Positions 57,054-64,000 of a stretch of DNA of 64,000 nucleotides are shown here, one piece after another. Location of the stretch: the NCBI RefSeq assembly GCF_000515275.1, contig NZ_KI911560.1, forward strand, positions 1,178,001 through 1,242,000, written 5' to 3'. The translations under genes were made by a program, and so were the position numbers. Each line of letters opens with the position of its first letter. Within the stretch, counting starts at the first letter, position 1. Under the pieces are notes generated by a model. It did not search any database, had not been told where the DNA came from, and worked only from the letters and a program-made list of their open reading frames with translations. The stretch comes from Methylophilus sp. 5 (GTDB lineage Bacteria > Pseudomonadota > Gammaproteobacteria > Burkholderiales > Methylophilaceae).

Positions 57054-58811
57054 ATTGTAGATCATCCGGGGTGAGAGAGGGAGCTACAACTTGCACATTT
57101 GCGCTAAGTGGGCTTGGCCTATTGTAGATCATCCGGGGTGAGAGAGGGAGCTACAACCCGACCACCAAGTCAGTCCGCGACAACCTTATTGTAGATCATC
57201 CGGGGTGAGAGAGGGAGCTACAACCCGACCACCAAGTCAGTCCGCGACAACCTTATTGTAGATCATCCGGGGTGAGAGAGGGAGCTACAACTGGTAATAC
57301 AAATCATATTTACGTTCGATGATTGTAGATCATCCGGGGTGAGAGAGGGAGCTACAACCATGCGCACAGCGTCAGTATGGTCAGATGAATTGTAGATCAT
57401 CCGGGGTGAGAGAGGGAGCTACAACGCATTGCGTTGAAACTGGAGAGCTTCCAACATTGTAGATCATCCGGGGTGAGAGAGGGAGCTACAACGGTGGAAG
57501 AGTTGCGGAAGCCCATAATTGAATTGTAGATCATCCGGGGTGAGAGAGGGAGCTACAACGGCGTGAACGTCGACCCTCTCGATCATCAAATTGTAGATCA
57601 TCCGGGGTGAGAGAGGGAGCTACAACGCCTGCCGCATCCCATGACTTACTTGACGCATTGTAGATCATCCGGGGTGAGAGAGGGAGCTACAACCCACGGG
57701 GTCAGCAAGACCTGTAATTGTAAATTGTAGATCATCCGGGGTGAGAGAGGGAGCTACAACGACTGAATATAAGGCGTGACATCCGCACCGATTGTAGATC
57801 ATCCGGGGTGAGAGAGGGAGCTACAACACGGTGATCGCGTATTGATCGGAAGCACGAATTGTAGATCATCCGGGGTGAGAGAGGGAGCTACAACAGCAAG
57901 CGCGACCATACTTGAATTGTTGCTATTGTAGATCATCCGGGGTGAGAGAGGGAGCTACAACTAACCAGGATGAGAAACTCACTCAAGCATAATTGTAGAT
58001 CATCCGGGGTGAGAGAGGGAGCTACAACCAGCATCTTTTAATGCCCTTTCTTCATCGGATTGTAGATCATCCGGGGTGAGAGAGGGAGCTACAACTATAA
58101 GGGAAATACATCATGTCTATCAATAATTGTAGATCATCCGGGGTGAGAGAGGGAGCTACAACGTTTCATGACGTGGGCTGCATGGGTTTTAGATTGTAGA
58201 TCATCCGGGGTGAGAGAGGGAGCTACAACAAAAGCGATCCTGTTCAGGACTTGGTTCGCATTGTAGATCATCCGGGGTGAGAGAGGGAGCTACAACTTAT
58301 ACACTGATTTACAGCAAAGACGATGCATTGTAGATCATCCGGGGTGAGAGAGGGAGCTACAACATGAGAAGAGCATCTGCTTGAGTGCGGGCCATTGTAG
58401 ATCATCCGGGGTGAGAGAGGGAGCTACAACGCTGGCACTAGGCGCATGCTTGAACGATTTATTGTAGATCATCCGGGGTGAGAGAGGGAGCTACAACACC
58501 ACCACTAACAATAGAAGAACCGAAACCATTGTAGATCATCCGGGGTGAGAGAGGGAGCTACAACGCTTCATGAACACATCGCATAGCCCAGACAATTGTA
58601 GATCATCCGGGGTGAGAGAGGGAGCTACAACGTCAACGCTGGTCTAATCATTGGCAATAATATTGTAGATCATCCGGGGTGAGAGAGGGAGCTACAACAT
58701 TGCGCGCTAATGTAAGCGCTCGCTCTTTATTGTAGATCATCCGGGGTGAGAGAGGGAGCTACAACGCAGGATTGATGAGAAGTGCGCCTCTAGTTATTGT
58801 AGATCATCCGG
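57054..58811 (-). CRISPR. Type II-C CRISPR array, 26 spacers
   Basis: 26 identical 37-bp direct repeats, each starting ATTGTAGATCATCCGGGG and ending GGGAGCTACAAC on the plus strand, followed by a 27th repeat truncated after 16 bp (58796-58811). Starts run every 67 bp from 57054 to 58796, so every spacer is 30 bp. Spacers 2 (57158-57187) and 3 (57225-57254) are identical. Spacer 11 (57761-57790) matches the window's own TPS transporter gene. crRNAs read GTTGTAGCTCCC, as in Neisseria, so transcription is on the minus strand, opposite to cas. Each repeat ends on that strand in TACAAT, a -10-like hexamer, but the TG extension of the Neisseria promoters is missing. Confidence 0.98.
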
Positions 58812-58828
58812 TCTGGTAAATATGAAGA

Positions 58829-58855
58829 AAAGCGACCCGTGCATAGAGTCGCTTT
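58829..58855. other. Inverted repeat beyond the truncated end of the array
   Basis: AAAGCGAC, 11 bp, GTCGCTTT is a perfect 8-bp dyad just past the degenerate repeat. No T-run follows on either strand, so it is not a clear terminator. The remaining 140 bp up to the toxin gene hold no gene that I can see. Confidence 0.5.
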
Positions 58856-58996
58856 ATGGCTCAGATTTGAGGGCTTATGCACAGCCACAGCTTCATCACC
58901 ATGCGAAAACTATACGTTCTTAAAAGCTTGATATCAACCTTTTACCAAAATCACGAGATAAAACAGTAAAAAGCCCATTTTAAATGCGCAATCGAT

Positions 58997-59344
58997 TTAT
59001 TCAGCCAAAATAGCCTCTATTCGCATCGCCACTTCATCCAACACAAAGCTTGGCGCAGCCTCTTTAAACTTAGCTTGGCGCACGCGCCAATCCAGTGACT
59101 TTAACTGATGGCAATGTACTGCACCCTGTGTTTCTGTACCACTTCCCATCAATGTCACCACTGTGCCATGCGTTCTGGCCGCTGCGGCTGCGCCTTGCGA
59201 GATAGGGCAGATCATTGCCAGGCCACGCTGGTTGAATAGCTTTGCACTGACAACCAAACCGAAATGCGGGCCTTTCATCTCCTGACCGGAGGATGGGTCA
59301 AACTGCAAGTGAACAATATCACCTCGTGCAGGCACATAAGCCAT
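58997..59344 (-). CDS. MazF/ChpB-like mRNA interferase toxin
   Basis: A 115-residue PemK/MazF-family toxin that cleaves RNA. Recognisable are the N-terminal RGDIVHLQFDPSSGQEMKGPHFGLVVS, MICPIS, and the CHQLKSLDW segment typical of ChpB. Its start overlaps the last base of the antitoxin stop, so it is read in the same operon. It sits next to the CRISPR array, 186 bp from the truncated repeat, and could help keep the locus. Confidence 0.9.
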   Translation of the reverse strand: MAYVPARGDIVHLQFDPSSGQEMKGPHFGLVVSAKLFNQRGLAMICPISQGAAAAARTHGTVVTLMGSGTETQGAVHCHQLKSLDWRVRQAKFKEAAPSFVLDEVAMRIEAILAE

Positions 59345-59589
59345 TACAACGCCTCTTTGCCCACAGCGGGCAACTCATCCCAGCCTTCAACCAGAGGCAG
59401 GCCATCTGGCATCTCATCCAGCAATGTTTTTAAGTCATAACGCTGCTTGCGGGGTGCTTTAATTTTCATCTGGTCACCTTCTAGCAACAACTCTACCTGT
59501 GATCCTTCTTTAAGCTGATTTTGGTCAATAAAAGCCTTGGGCACCGTCATCACCAAAGAGCCACCAGCGCGCCTTAATGTTTGTTGCAT
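59344..59589 (-). CDS. MazE/ChpS-like AbrB antitoxin
   Basis: An 81-residue antitoxin with an N-terminal AbrB/SpoVT swapped-hairpin DNA-binding domain: LRRAGGSLVMTVPKAFIDQNQLKEGSQVELLLEGD. The C-terminal part is acidic and would wrap the toxin. It is encoded upstream of the toxin and probably represses the shared promoter. GGAGG lies just ahead of its ATG. Confidence 0.9.
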   Translation of the reverse strand: MQQTLRRAGGSLVMTVPKAFIDQNQLKEGSQVELLLEGDQMKIKAPRKQRYDLKTLLDEMPDGLPLVEGWDELPAVGKEAL

Positions 59590-59659
59590 AGTTAACCTCC
59601 AACAGCAAAAGTTTTATTTTAGTAGGATATTTAGGTGGCGACAAGCGATAATCTACATA

Positions 59660-59691
59660 AAAAAGCCCATTCAATTGAATGGGCCTTTAAT
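59660..59691 (-). terminator. Intrinsic terminator after ettA
   Basis: AGGCCCATTCAA and TTGAATGGGCT form a perfect stem, followed on the minus strand by six T. It ends ettA. Confidence 0.85.
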
Positions 59692-61356
59692 TTAACGCGT
59701 AATCGGTTTGTAGCGAATGCGCTTGGGCTTAGCGCCTTCTTCACCCAGCCGCTTTTTCTTGTCGGCTTCGTATTCCTGGTAGTTACCGTTAAAGAAGGTC
59801 CATTGTGAATCGCCTTCTGCGGCCAGAATATGCGTCGCAATCCGGTCCAAAAACCAACGGTCATGCGAGGTGACCAGTACGCAACCGGCAAACTCTAGCA
59901 AGGCGTCTTCCAGTGCGCGCAAGGTTTCCACGTCGAGGTCGTTAGACGGTTCATCCAGCAACAGTACATTGGCGCCTGAAATCAAGGTTTTGGCCAGATG
60001 CAAACGGCCACGTTCACCGCCTGAGAGCTGTCCAACCACTTTCTGCTGGTCGCCGCCTTTAAAGTTAAAGCGGCCGATATAGGCGCGGCTTGGCATTTCG
60101 AACTTGCCGACAGTCAGTATATCCAGACCACCGGAAATCGCTTCGAATACGGTCTTATCGTTATCAAGGCCTTCACGGCTTTGATCTACCGCTGCCAATT
60201 GAACAGTGGGGCCAGTGACAATTTCACCGCTATCTGGCTGCTCTTTGCCTTGCAACATGCGGAAGAGGGTGGACTTACCGGCACCGTTAGGGCCAATCAC
60301 ACCAACAATCGCACCTGGTGGAATAGTGAATGACAGGTTATCGATCAACAGACGATCACCAAAGCCTTTGGAGACGTTATTAAACTCAATCACCTGATTG
60401 CCGAGGCGTTCGCCTGGTGGAATAAAGATTTCCTGGGTTTCGTTACGGCGCTGGTACTCGACGCTGGACATTTCTTCGTAACGGGCCAAACGCGCTTTAC
60501 TTTTGCTTTGGCGTGCTTTTGCACCTTGGCGTACCCATTCCAGCTCTTGCTTCATGGCTTTGCGGTGGGCATCTTCCTGTTTTTGCTCCAAGGCCAGACG
60601 GTCTTCTTTTTGCTCCAGCCAGTTAGAGTAATTACCCTTCCATGGAATCCCCTCACCGCGGTCCAGTTCCAGAATCCACTCGGCCGCATTATCGAGGAAG
60701 TAACGGTCATGGGTGACGGCCACCACAGTGCCCGGAAAGCGCACCAGGAACTGCTCCAGCCATTCGACAGACTCCGCATCCAGGTGGTTGGTCGGCTCAT
60801 CCAGCAATAGCATGTCCGGCTGCGATAACAGCAGCTTACACAAGGCAACACGGCGTTTTTCACCGCCCGACAAGGGGCCGACTAAGGCGTCCCAAGGGGG
60901 CAAGCGCAGCGCATCGGCGGCGATTTCCAGCTGCTGCTCGACGTCACTGCCGCTGGCAGTCAGGATATTTTCGTATTTGGCCTGCTCTTCAGCCAGTTTG
61001 TCAAAATCGGCATCCGGCTCGGCATACGCGGCGTAGATTTCTTCCAGTTTTTGCTTGGCTTCCATAATCGCGCCCAGCCCGGCCTCAACCTCCTGACGCA
61101 CGGTTTTGTCAGGGTCTAGCTGTGGCTCTTGCGGCAAATAGCCAATCGACAGATTTGGCTGCCATTGCACTTCGCCTTCGTATTCTTTGTCAGCACCAGC
61201 CATGATGCGCAACACGGTGGATTTACCGGAGCCGTTTAACCCCAACAGGCCAATTTTGGCCCCCGGGAAAAACGATAAGGAAATGTTTTTGATAATTTGC
61301 CGCTTTGGCGGCACGATTTTGCTCACGCGGAGCATGGACATCACATATTGTGCCAT
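59692..61356 (-). CDS. ettA: Energy-dependent translational throttle protein EttA (ABC-F)
   Basis: A 554-residue cytoplasmic ABC-F ATPase that binds the ribosomal E site. Two ABC domains are evident: Walker A GLNGSGKST and signature LSGGEKRRVAL with DEPTNHLD, then Walker A GPNGAGKST and LSGGERGRLHLAKT with DEPSNDLD. The charged linker between them (residues ~240-310) has the ABC-F P-site tRNA motif region. It differs from Uup and other ABC-F members by its N terminus MAQYVMSMLRVSK. It is a stand-alone gene with a clear terminator. Confidence 0.94.
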   Translation of the reverse strand: MAQYVMSMLRVSKIVPPKRQIIKNISLSFFPGAKIGLLGLNGSGKSTVLRIMAGADKEYEGEVQWQPNLSIGYLPQEPQLDPDKTVRQEVEAGLGAIMEAKQKLEEIYAAYAEPDADFDKLAEEQAKYENILTASGSDVEQQLEIAADALRLPPWDALVGPLSGGEKRRVALCKLLLSQPDMLLLDEPTNHLDAESVEWLEQFLVRFPGTVVAVTHDRYFLDNAAEWILELDRGEGIPWKGNYSNWLEQKEDRLALEQKQEDAHRKAMKQELEWVRQGAKARQSKSKARLARYEEMSSVEYQRRNETQEIFIPPGERLGNQVIEFNNVSKGFGDRLLIDNLSFTIPPGAIVGVIGPNGAGKSTLFRMLQGKEQPDSGEIVTGPTVQLAAVDQSREGLDNDKTVFEAISGGLDILTVGKFEMPSRAYIGRFNFKGGDQQKVVGQLSGGERGRLHLAKTLISGANVLLLDEPSNDLDVETLRALEDALLEFAGCVLVTSHDRWFLDRIATHILAAEGDSQWTFFNGNYQEYEADKKKRLGEEGAKPKRIRYKPITR

Positions 61357-61431
61357 GACGAATGGGTTCCAGAGTCTTGATCAAAGCGGGTATTTTAACC
61401 CAGAGCGTGGTTTAAAAACGGTTTTGTTTTT

Positions 61432-61617
61432 GCCGCAGATGAACATGAATAAACGCAGATAAGAAATCTTTATGATTATATTTACTAGGCCAATACAGTG
61501 ATTACCGCGTCGGCGGAAAACCAGTGAAGTAGCCCATTCATTTTGCTTCAATAAATCATATGCAACTACGTCAACCAAGCAACATCTGCATTTATCCGCG
61601 TGCATCTGCGGCGAGGA
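61432..61617. repeat. Inverted pair of dispersed GCCGCAGATG repeats
   Basis: A GCCGCAGATGAACATGAATA motif, followed by AACGCAGATAAG, ends near 61465. Its approximate reverse complement (CATTTATCCGCGTGCATC and GCGGCGAG) begins near 61584. The ~120 bp between hold no gene that I can support. A related single copy lies at 47874. The region may be a small non-autonomous element or a folded REP-type sequence. Confidence 0.5.
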
Positions 61618-61628
61618 GGTTTAAAAAT

Positions 61629-61657
61629 AAAAAGGGCCTGACGGCCCTTTTTATTTA
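61629..61657. terminator. Bidirectional terminator downstream of hsp20
   Basis: AAAAAGGGCC, TGAC, GGCCCTTTTT with A/T runs outside on both sides. It ends hsp20 on the minus strand and could insulate ettA. Confidence 0.85.
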
Positions 61658-61665
61658 ATCACAAC

Positions 61666-62130
61666 CTAGGCTGCAACACGTTGATCAATAAACGTCGTAT
61701 TAGTTTGCGCTTGCGTGCCAATTTGAATTTTGCGCGGCTTTAACGCCTCGGGGACTTCGCGCAATAAGGCGATGGTAAGCAAGCCATTCTCAAGGTGGGC
61801 GCCGGTTACTTTAACATGGTCAGCCAGCTGAAATTTATGTTCAAAATCACGGGTGGCAATGCCACGATGCAAAAAGGTGTTTTGCTGTTGTTTTTTCGCC
61901 TGACGGCCAGTGACACGCAACGCCTGGTGTTCGGTTTCTATTTCCAGCTCATCTTGCTGGAACCCGGCAACCGCCATCACAATTTTGTAGGCGTTTTCGT
62001 CTACCAGCTCAATATTATAGGGTGGATAGCTGATTTCGTTTTCACTGCGCTGGTTTTCATTCAGCATTTTGGCCAAGCGGTCAAAACCAATGGCAGTTCT
62101 ATAGAAAGGGCTTAAGTCATACGTACGCAT
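61666..62130 (-). CDS. Small heat-shock protein, Hsp20/IbpA type
   Basis: A 154-residue alpha-crystallin chaperone. It starts MRTYDLSPFYRTAIGFDRL, typical of IbpA/IbpB. The alpha-crystallin domain holds PPYNIELVDENAYKIVMAVAGF, GIATRDFEHKFQLADHVKV and LENGLLTIALLREVPE; the C-terminal tail has RKIQIG. It binds unfolding proteins and holds them for refolding. The upstream region has a consensus sigma-32 promoter, so it is heat-inducible. Confidence 0.93.
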   Translation of the reverse strand: MRTYDLSPFYRTAIGFDRLAKMLNENQRSENEISYPPYNIELVDENAYKIVMAVAGFQQDELEIETEHQALRVTGRQAKKQQQNTFLHRGIATRDFEHKFQLADHVKVTGAHLENGLLTIALLREVPEALKPRKIQIGTQAQTNTTFIDQRVAA

Positions 62131-62202
62131 AGGTTGATCCTTGTAAAAATAAAGCGATTAACATGATTGACAGACCTCAAACTGCAAGCATCTGTATTTT
62201 CA

Positions 62203-62230
62203 ATATGGGAGTGCGCTTTATTTTTTCAAG
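62203..62230 (-). promoter_or_regulatory. Sigma-32 heat-shock promoter of hsp20
   Basis: On the minus strand, -35 CTTGAAA (62224-62230), a 14-bp spacer and -10 CCCATAT (62203-62209) match the RpoH consensus. Transcription should begin near 62195, leaving a 65-nt leader with an ACAGA/TCTGT stem. Whether that leader is an RNA thermometer cannot be decided by eye. Confidence 0.85.
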
Positions 62231-62244
62231 GCTTTGCAAGCAGC

Positions 62245-63465
62245 TTAAATACCCAAGGCCTCCGTCCATGCCAATGCATCCATATGGCACTGGTTGACCT
62301 TATCAGGGTTTAATTGCAGCATCGCCGCCAATTGCAGAATTTCTTCACTATTGGCATCTTCGCAGGCTTCGGTCAACTTAAGAAAGGGGCCGAAAATACC
62401 TGCGCGCTTTGTGAGCGCGTCTACAATCGGCTCCGGCAATTGCAATTTTTCCAGCACCGTTTCCATGGGGACTTTAAGCATCACATCCAGCAATGAAAAC
62501 ACCCCCACCACAAACAAATTGTCACGGTCGCGCTTTTCAAAAAATGGCTCGCCCAGTAGTTCGGTGAGTCGACCACGGGTGATGGATGTTTTCATCAGGG
62601 CTGGCGAGCTACTATTATTACCTGCAGTGACCATGAGTAGCGTTAACCAGCGATAGAGCTGGTTGCGGCCCAAAATGGTCAGTGCATGGCCTATGGACTG
62701 CACCTCGCAAGACAAACCAAAGCCAACAGAATTAATGTAACGCAGCAGCTTGTAGCTCAGCGTGGTGTCGCGCTTAAAGCCATTTTCAATGGTTTTGTTA
62801 TCTGCCTCCTGGCTCACCAGGTTCAACAAATGCAGCACGCCGTCAAAACTGGGGTTAATCACTTTGCTAGTGAGATTTTCAGGTTTGGCGTAAAAGTAGC
62901 CTTGAAACTGTTGATAACCAGCGTCTAGCAAGCTGGTAAATTGTGCATTTTGCTCTACTTTTTCTGCGATCAGCTTGCAATTGGTGGTTTGATATTTTTT
63001 TAACCAAAGCGTGGCCTGCGCAATATCAACATCACGCATATCAAGCTTGATGTAATCCGCGTAGGGAATCAACGCTTCCAGTTGCGGGTGATGCTGCGGG
63101 TTATCCAGCGCAATTTTAAATTTAGTTTCTTTGAGCTCGCGGCAACGGGCAATGATTTCTGGCGTGACATCCACCGTGTGTACAATTTCTAGCACTGTTT
63201 TTTCGGCTGGCATCAGCTCCAGAAACACGCTATTAAGCATGACATGGTCGACATTGATAAAGGCCATTTGTTGCCCTAGCAGCCAATTCTCCTGCATCTC
63301 ATCAATGGTGGTAGAGAGTATTTTGGCGCAGGTTTGAATATCCTCTTCAAAGGGCGCATTGCCACCTGGGCTATCGTTTCTGAAAAAGAATTCATAGCCA
63401 ATAATTTCTTGTTGGCTGTTAACAATCGGCTGGCGGCCGATAATACTGTGTTGCGACGTGGTCAT
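62245..63465 (-). CDS. EAL-like plus HDOD signalling protein (YuxH type)
   Basis: A 406-residue cytoplasmic protein. The N-terminal half is an EAL-like domain in which the catalytic motif is replaced (GYEFFFRND, EFF rather than EAL), so it is probably not an active c-di-GMP phosphodiesterase. The C-terminal half is an HDOD domain (LLRYINSVGFGLSCEVQSIGHALTILGRNQLYRWL). This pairing is typical of YuxH-like signalling proteins of unknown output. ATG 63465 has AAAGG upstream; a start at 63486 is also possible. Confidence 0.83.
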   Translation of the reverse strand: MTTSQHSIIGRQPIVNSQQEIIGYEFFFRNDSPGGNAPFEEDIQTCAKILSTTIDEMQENWLLGQQMAFINVDHVMLNSVFLELMPAEKTVLEIVHTVDVTPEIIARCRELKETKFKIALDNPQHHPQLEALIPYADYIKLDMRDVDIAQATLWLKKYQTTNCKLIAEKVEQNAQFTSLLDAGYQQFQGYFYAKPENLTSKVINPSFDGVLHLLNLVSQEADNKTIENGFKRDTTLSYKLLRYINSVGFGLSCEVQSIGHALTILGRNQLYRWLTLLMVTAGNNSSSPALMKTSITRGRLTELLGEPFFEKRDRDNLFVVGVFSLLDVMLKVPMETVLEKLQLPEPIVDALTKRAGIFGPFLKLTEACEDANSEEILQLAAMLQLNPDKVNQCHMDALAWTEALGI

Positions 63466-63522
63466 GACTGCCTTTCTGATGAGCATCTACTCTCAGTATA
63501 AGGGAAACTAGCCTTTTTCTTA

Positions 63523-63556
63523 TTTGAAAAAAGCCCCGAATGTCGAGGCTTTTTAG
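63523..63556 (-). terminator. Intrinsic terminator after glmS
   Basis: AAAAAGCCTCGACATTCGGGGC followed by six T on the minus strand (loop ACATT). It ends the glmS transcript. Confidence 0.8.
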
Positions 63557-63567
63557 GTCTTTATTGC

Positions 63568-64000
63568 TTATTCAACGGTCACGCTCTTGGCCAGGTTGCG
63601 CGGTTTATCCACATCAGTGCCTTTAAGCAAGGCAGCGTGATAAGCCAGCAACTGTACCGGGATTGCATGCAAAATAGGCGAGAGCACACCAACATGGCGC
63701 GGTGTACGAATCACATGCACGCCCTCAGACTCTTTAAAGTGGCTGTCTGCATCTGCAAACACGAACAACTCGCCGCCGCGCGCTCTGACTTCTTGCATGT
63801 TGGATTTTACTTTTTCGAGCAGGGCATCGTTAGGCGCAATCACCACCACCGGCATATTGCTGTCGACCAGCGCCAGCGGGCCATGTTTTAACTCACCGGC
63901 CGGATAAGCCTCAGCGTGAATATAGGAAATCTCCTTGAGCTTGAGGGCACCTTCCATTGCGATTGGAAAATGCACGCCACGGCCCAGGAACAAGGCATGC
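63568..64000 (-). CDS. glmS: Glutamine-fructose-6-phosphate aminotransferase, C-terminal part (truncated by window end)
   Basis: Makes glucosamine 6-phosphate for cell-wall synthesis. Only the C-terminal ~143 residues are inside the window, and the frame stays open to base 64000. The visible part is the second SIS isomerase domain, with [41 protein letters not shown] and the terminal [13 protein letters not shown], both characteristic of GlmS. Confidence 0.96.
   Translation of the reverse strand, partial: HALFLGRGVHFPIAMEGALKLKEISYIHAEAYPAGELKHGPLALVDSNMPVVVIAPNDALLEKVKSNMQEVRARGGELFVFADADSHFKESEGVHVIRTPRHVGVLSPILHAIPVQLLAYHAALLKGTDVDKPRNLAKSVTVE

Noticed and set aside
56991-58996. Open frames inside the CRISPR array
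   Set aside because: The region is entirely explained by 26 regular repeats plus flanks; any frames are by-products of the repeat sequence.
61381-61605. Open frame of 74 codons on the minus strand upstream of ettA
   Set aside because: It lies across the inverted repeat pair and has no recognisable domain, ribosome site or conserved pattern.

Overview
This window looks like a chromosomal segment of a methylotrophic betaproteobacterium, most likely Methylophilaceae (Methylophilus/Methylotenera-like). The evidence is a lanthanide-type PQQ methanol dehydrogenase (XoxF) with its cytochrome c, the metX-metW pair, an argS-SPOR-dsbA run, an interrupted hemA-prfA-prmC cluster, a PEP-CTERM-like exported protein and a Neisseria-like type II-C CRISPR-Cas9 locus. 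No plasmid or prophage backbone is seen. One tRNA gene (Gly, CCC) is present.

Layout. 1-8.5 kb: the end of a flavodoxin-reductase-type gene, repeat copy 1, then a leftward block: gph, a candidate trp leader peptide, trpE-trpG-trpD-(DUF3465 lipoprotein)-trpC-hemB and a small GIY-YIG gene, with rpe upstream of gph. 8.7-18.8 kb (rightward): hemA-prfA, an AT-rich TPR gene, an AlkC-like gene, prmC, a fatty acid hydroxylase, a HAD phosphatase and metX-metW. 18.9-24.3 kb: a PEP-CTERM protein behind a Fur-box promoter, then an AcoR-type sigma-54 activator divergent from xoxF-cytochrome c, which has a consensus -24/-12 promoter. 24.3-36.9 kb: two MFS transporters, xthA, pyrE, yidB, a pseudouridine synthase, a GT51 transglycosylase, a ferredoxin, a TonB-like protein, mpl, thiE, thiD and tRNA-Gly. 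36.9-42.4 kb: a two-partner secretion pair (exoprotein and its outer-membrane transporter). 42.4-52.1 kb: priA, argS, SPOR, dsbA, a K+ channel with a DUF6394 partner, an SDR and a YegP-like gene. 52.2-59.6 kb: tracrRNA, cas9, cas1, cas2, a 26-spacer array and a MazEF-like pair. 59.6-64 kb: ettA, hsp20 behind a sigma-32 promoter, an EAL-HDOD protein and the end of glmS.

Four observations stand out. (1) Spacer 11 of the array matches the window's own TPS transporter gene at all 30 positions, so the intact CRISPR locus carries a self-targeting spacer. (2) Four copies of a ~550-bp non-coding element have terminal inverted repeats and, in each half, a stem-loop whose sequence varies between copies while base pairing is kept; this suggests a conserved folded element of unknown function. 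(3) The tracrRNA is divergent from cas9, and its best promoter overlaps the cas9 ribosome-binding site and start codon. (4) xoxF has a textbook sigma-54 promoter beside a sigma-54 activator gene.

All calls come from reading the sequence; family assignments rest on remembered motifs, not searches.
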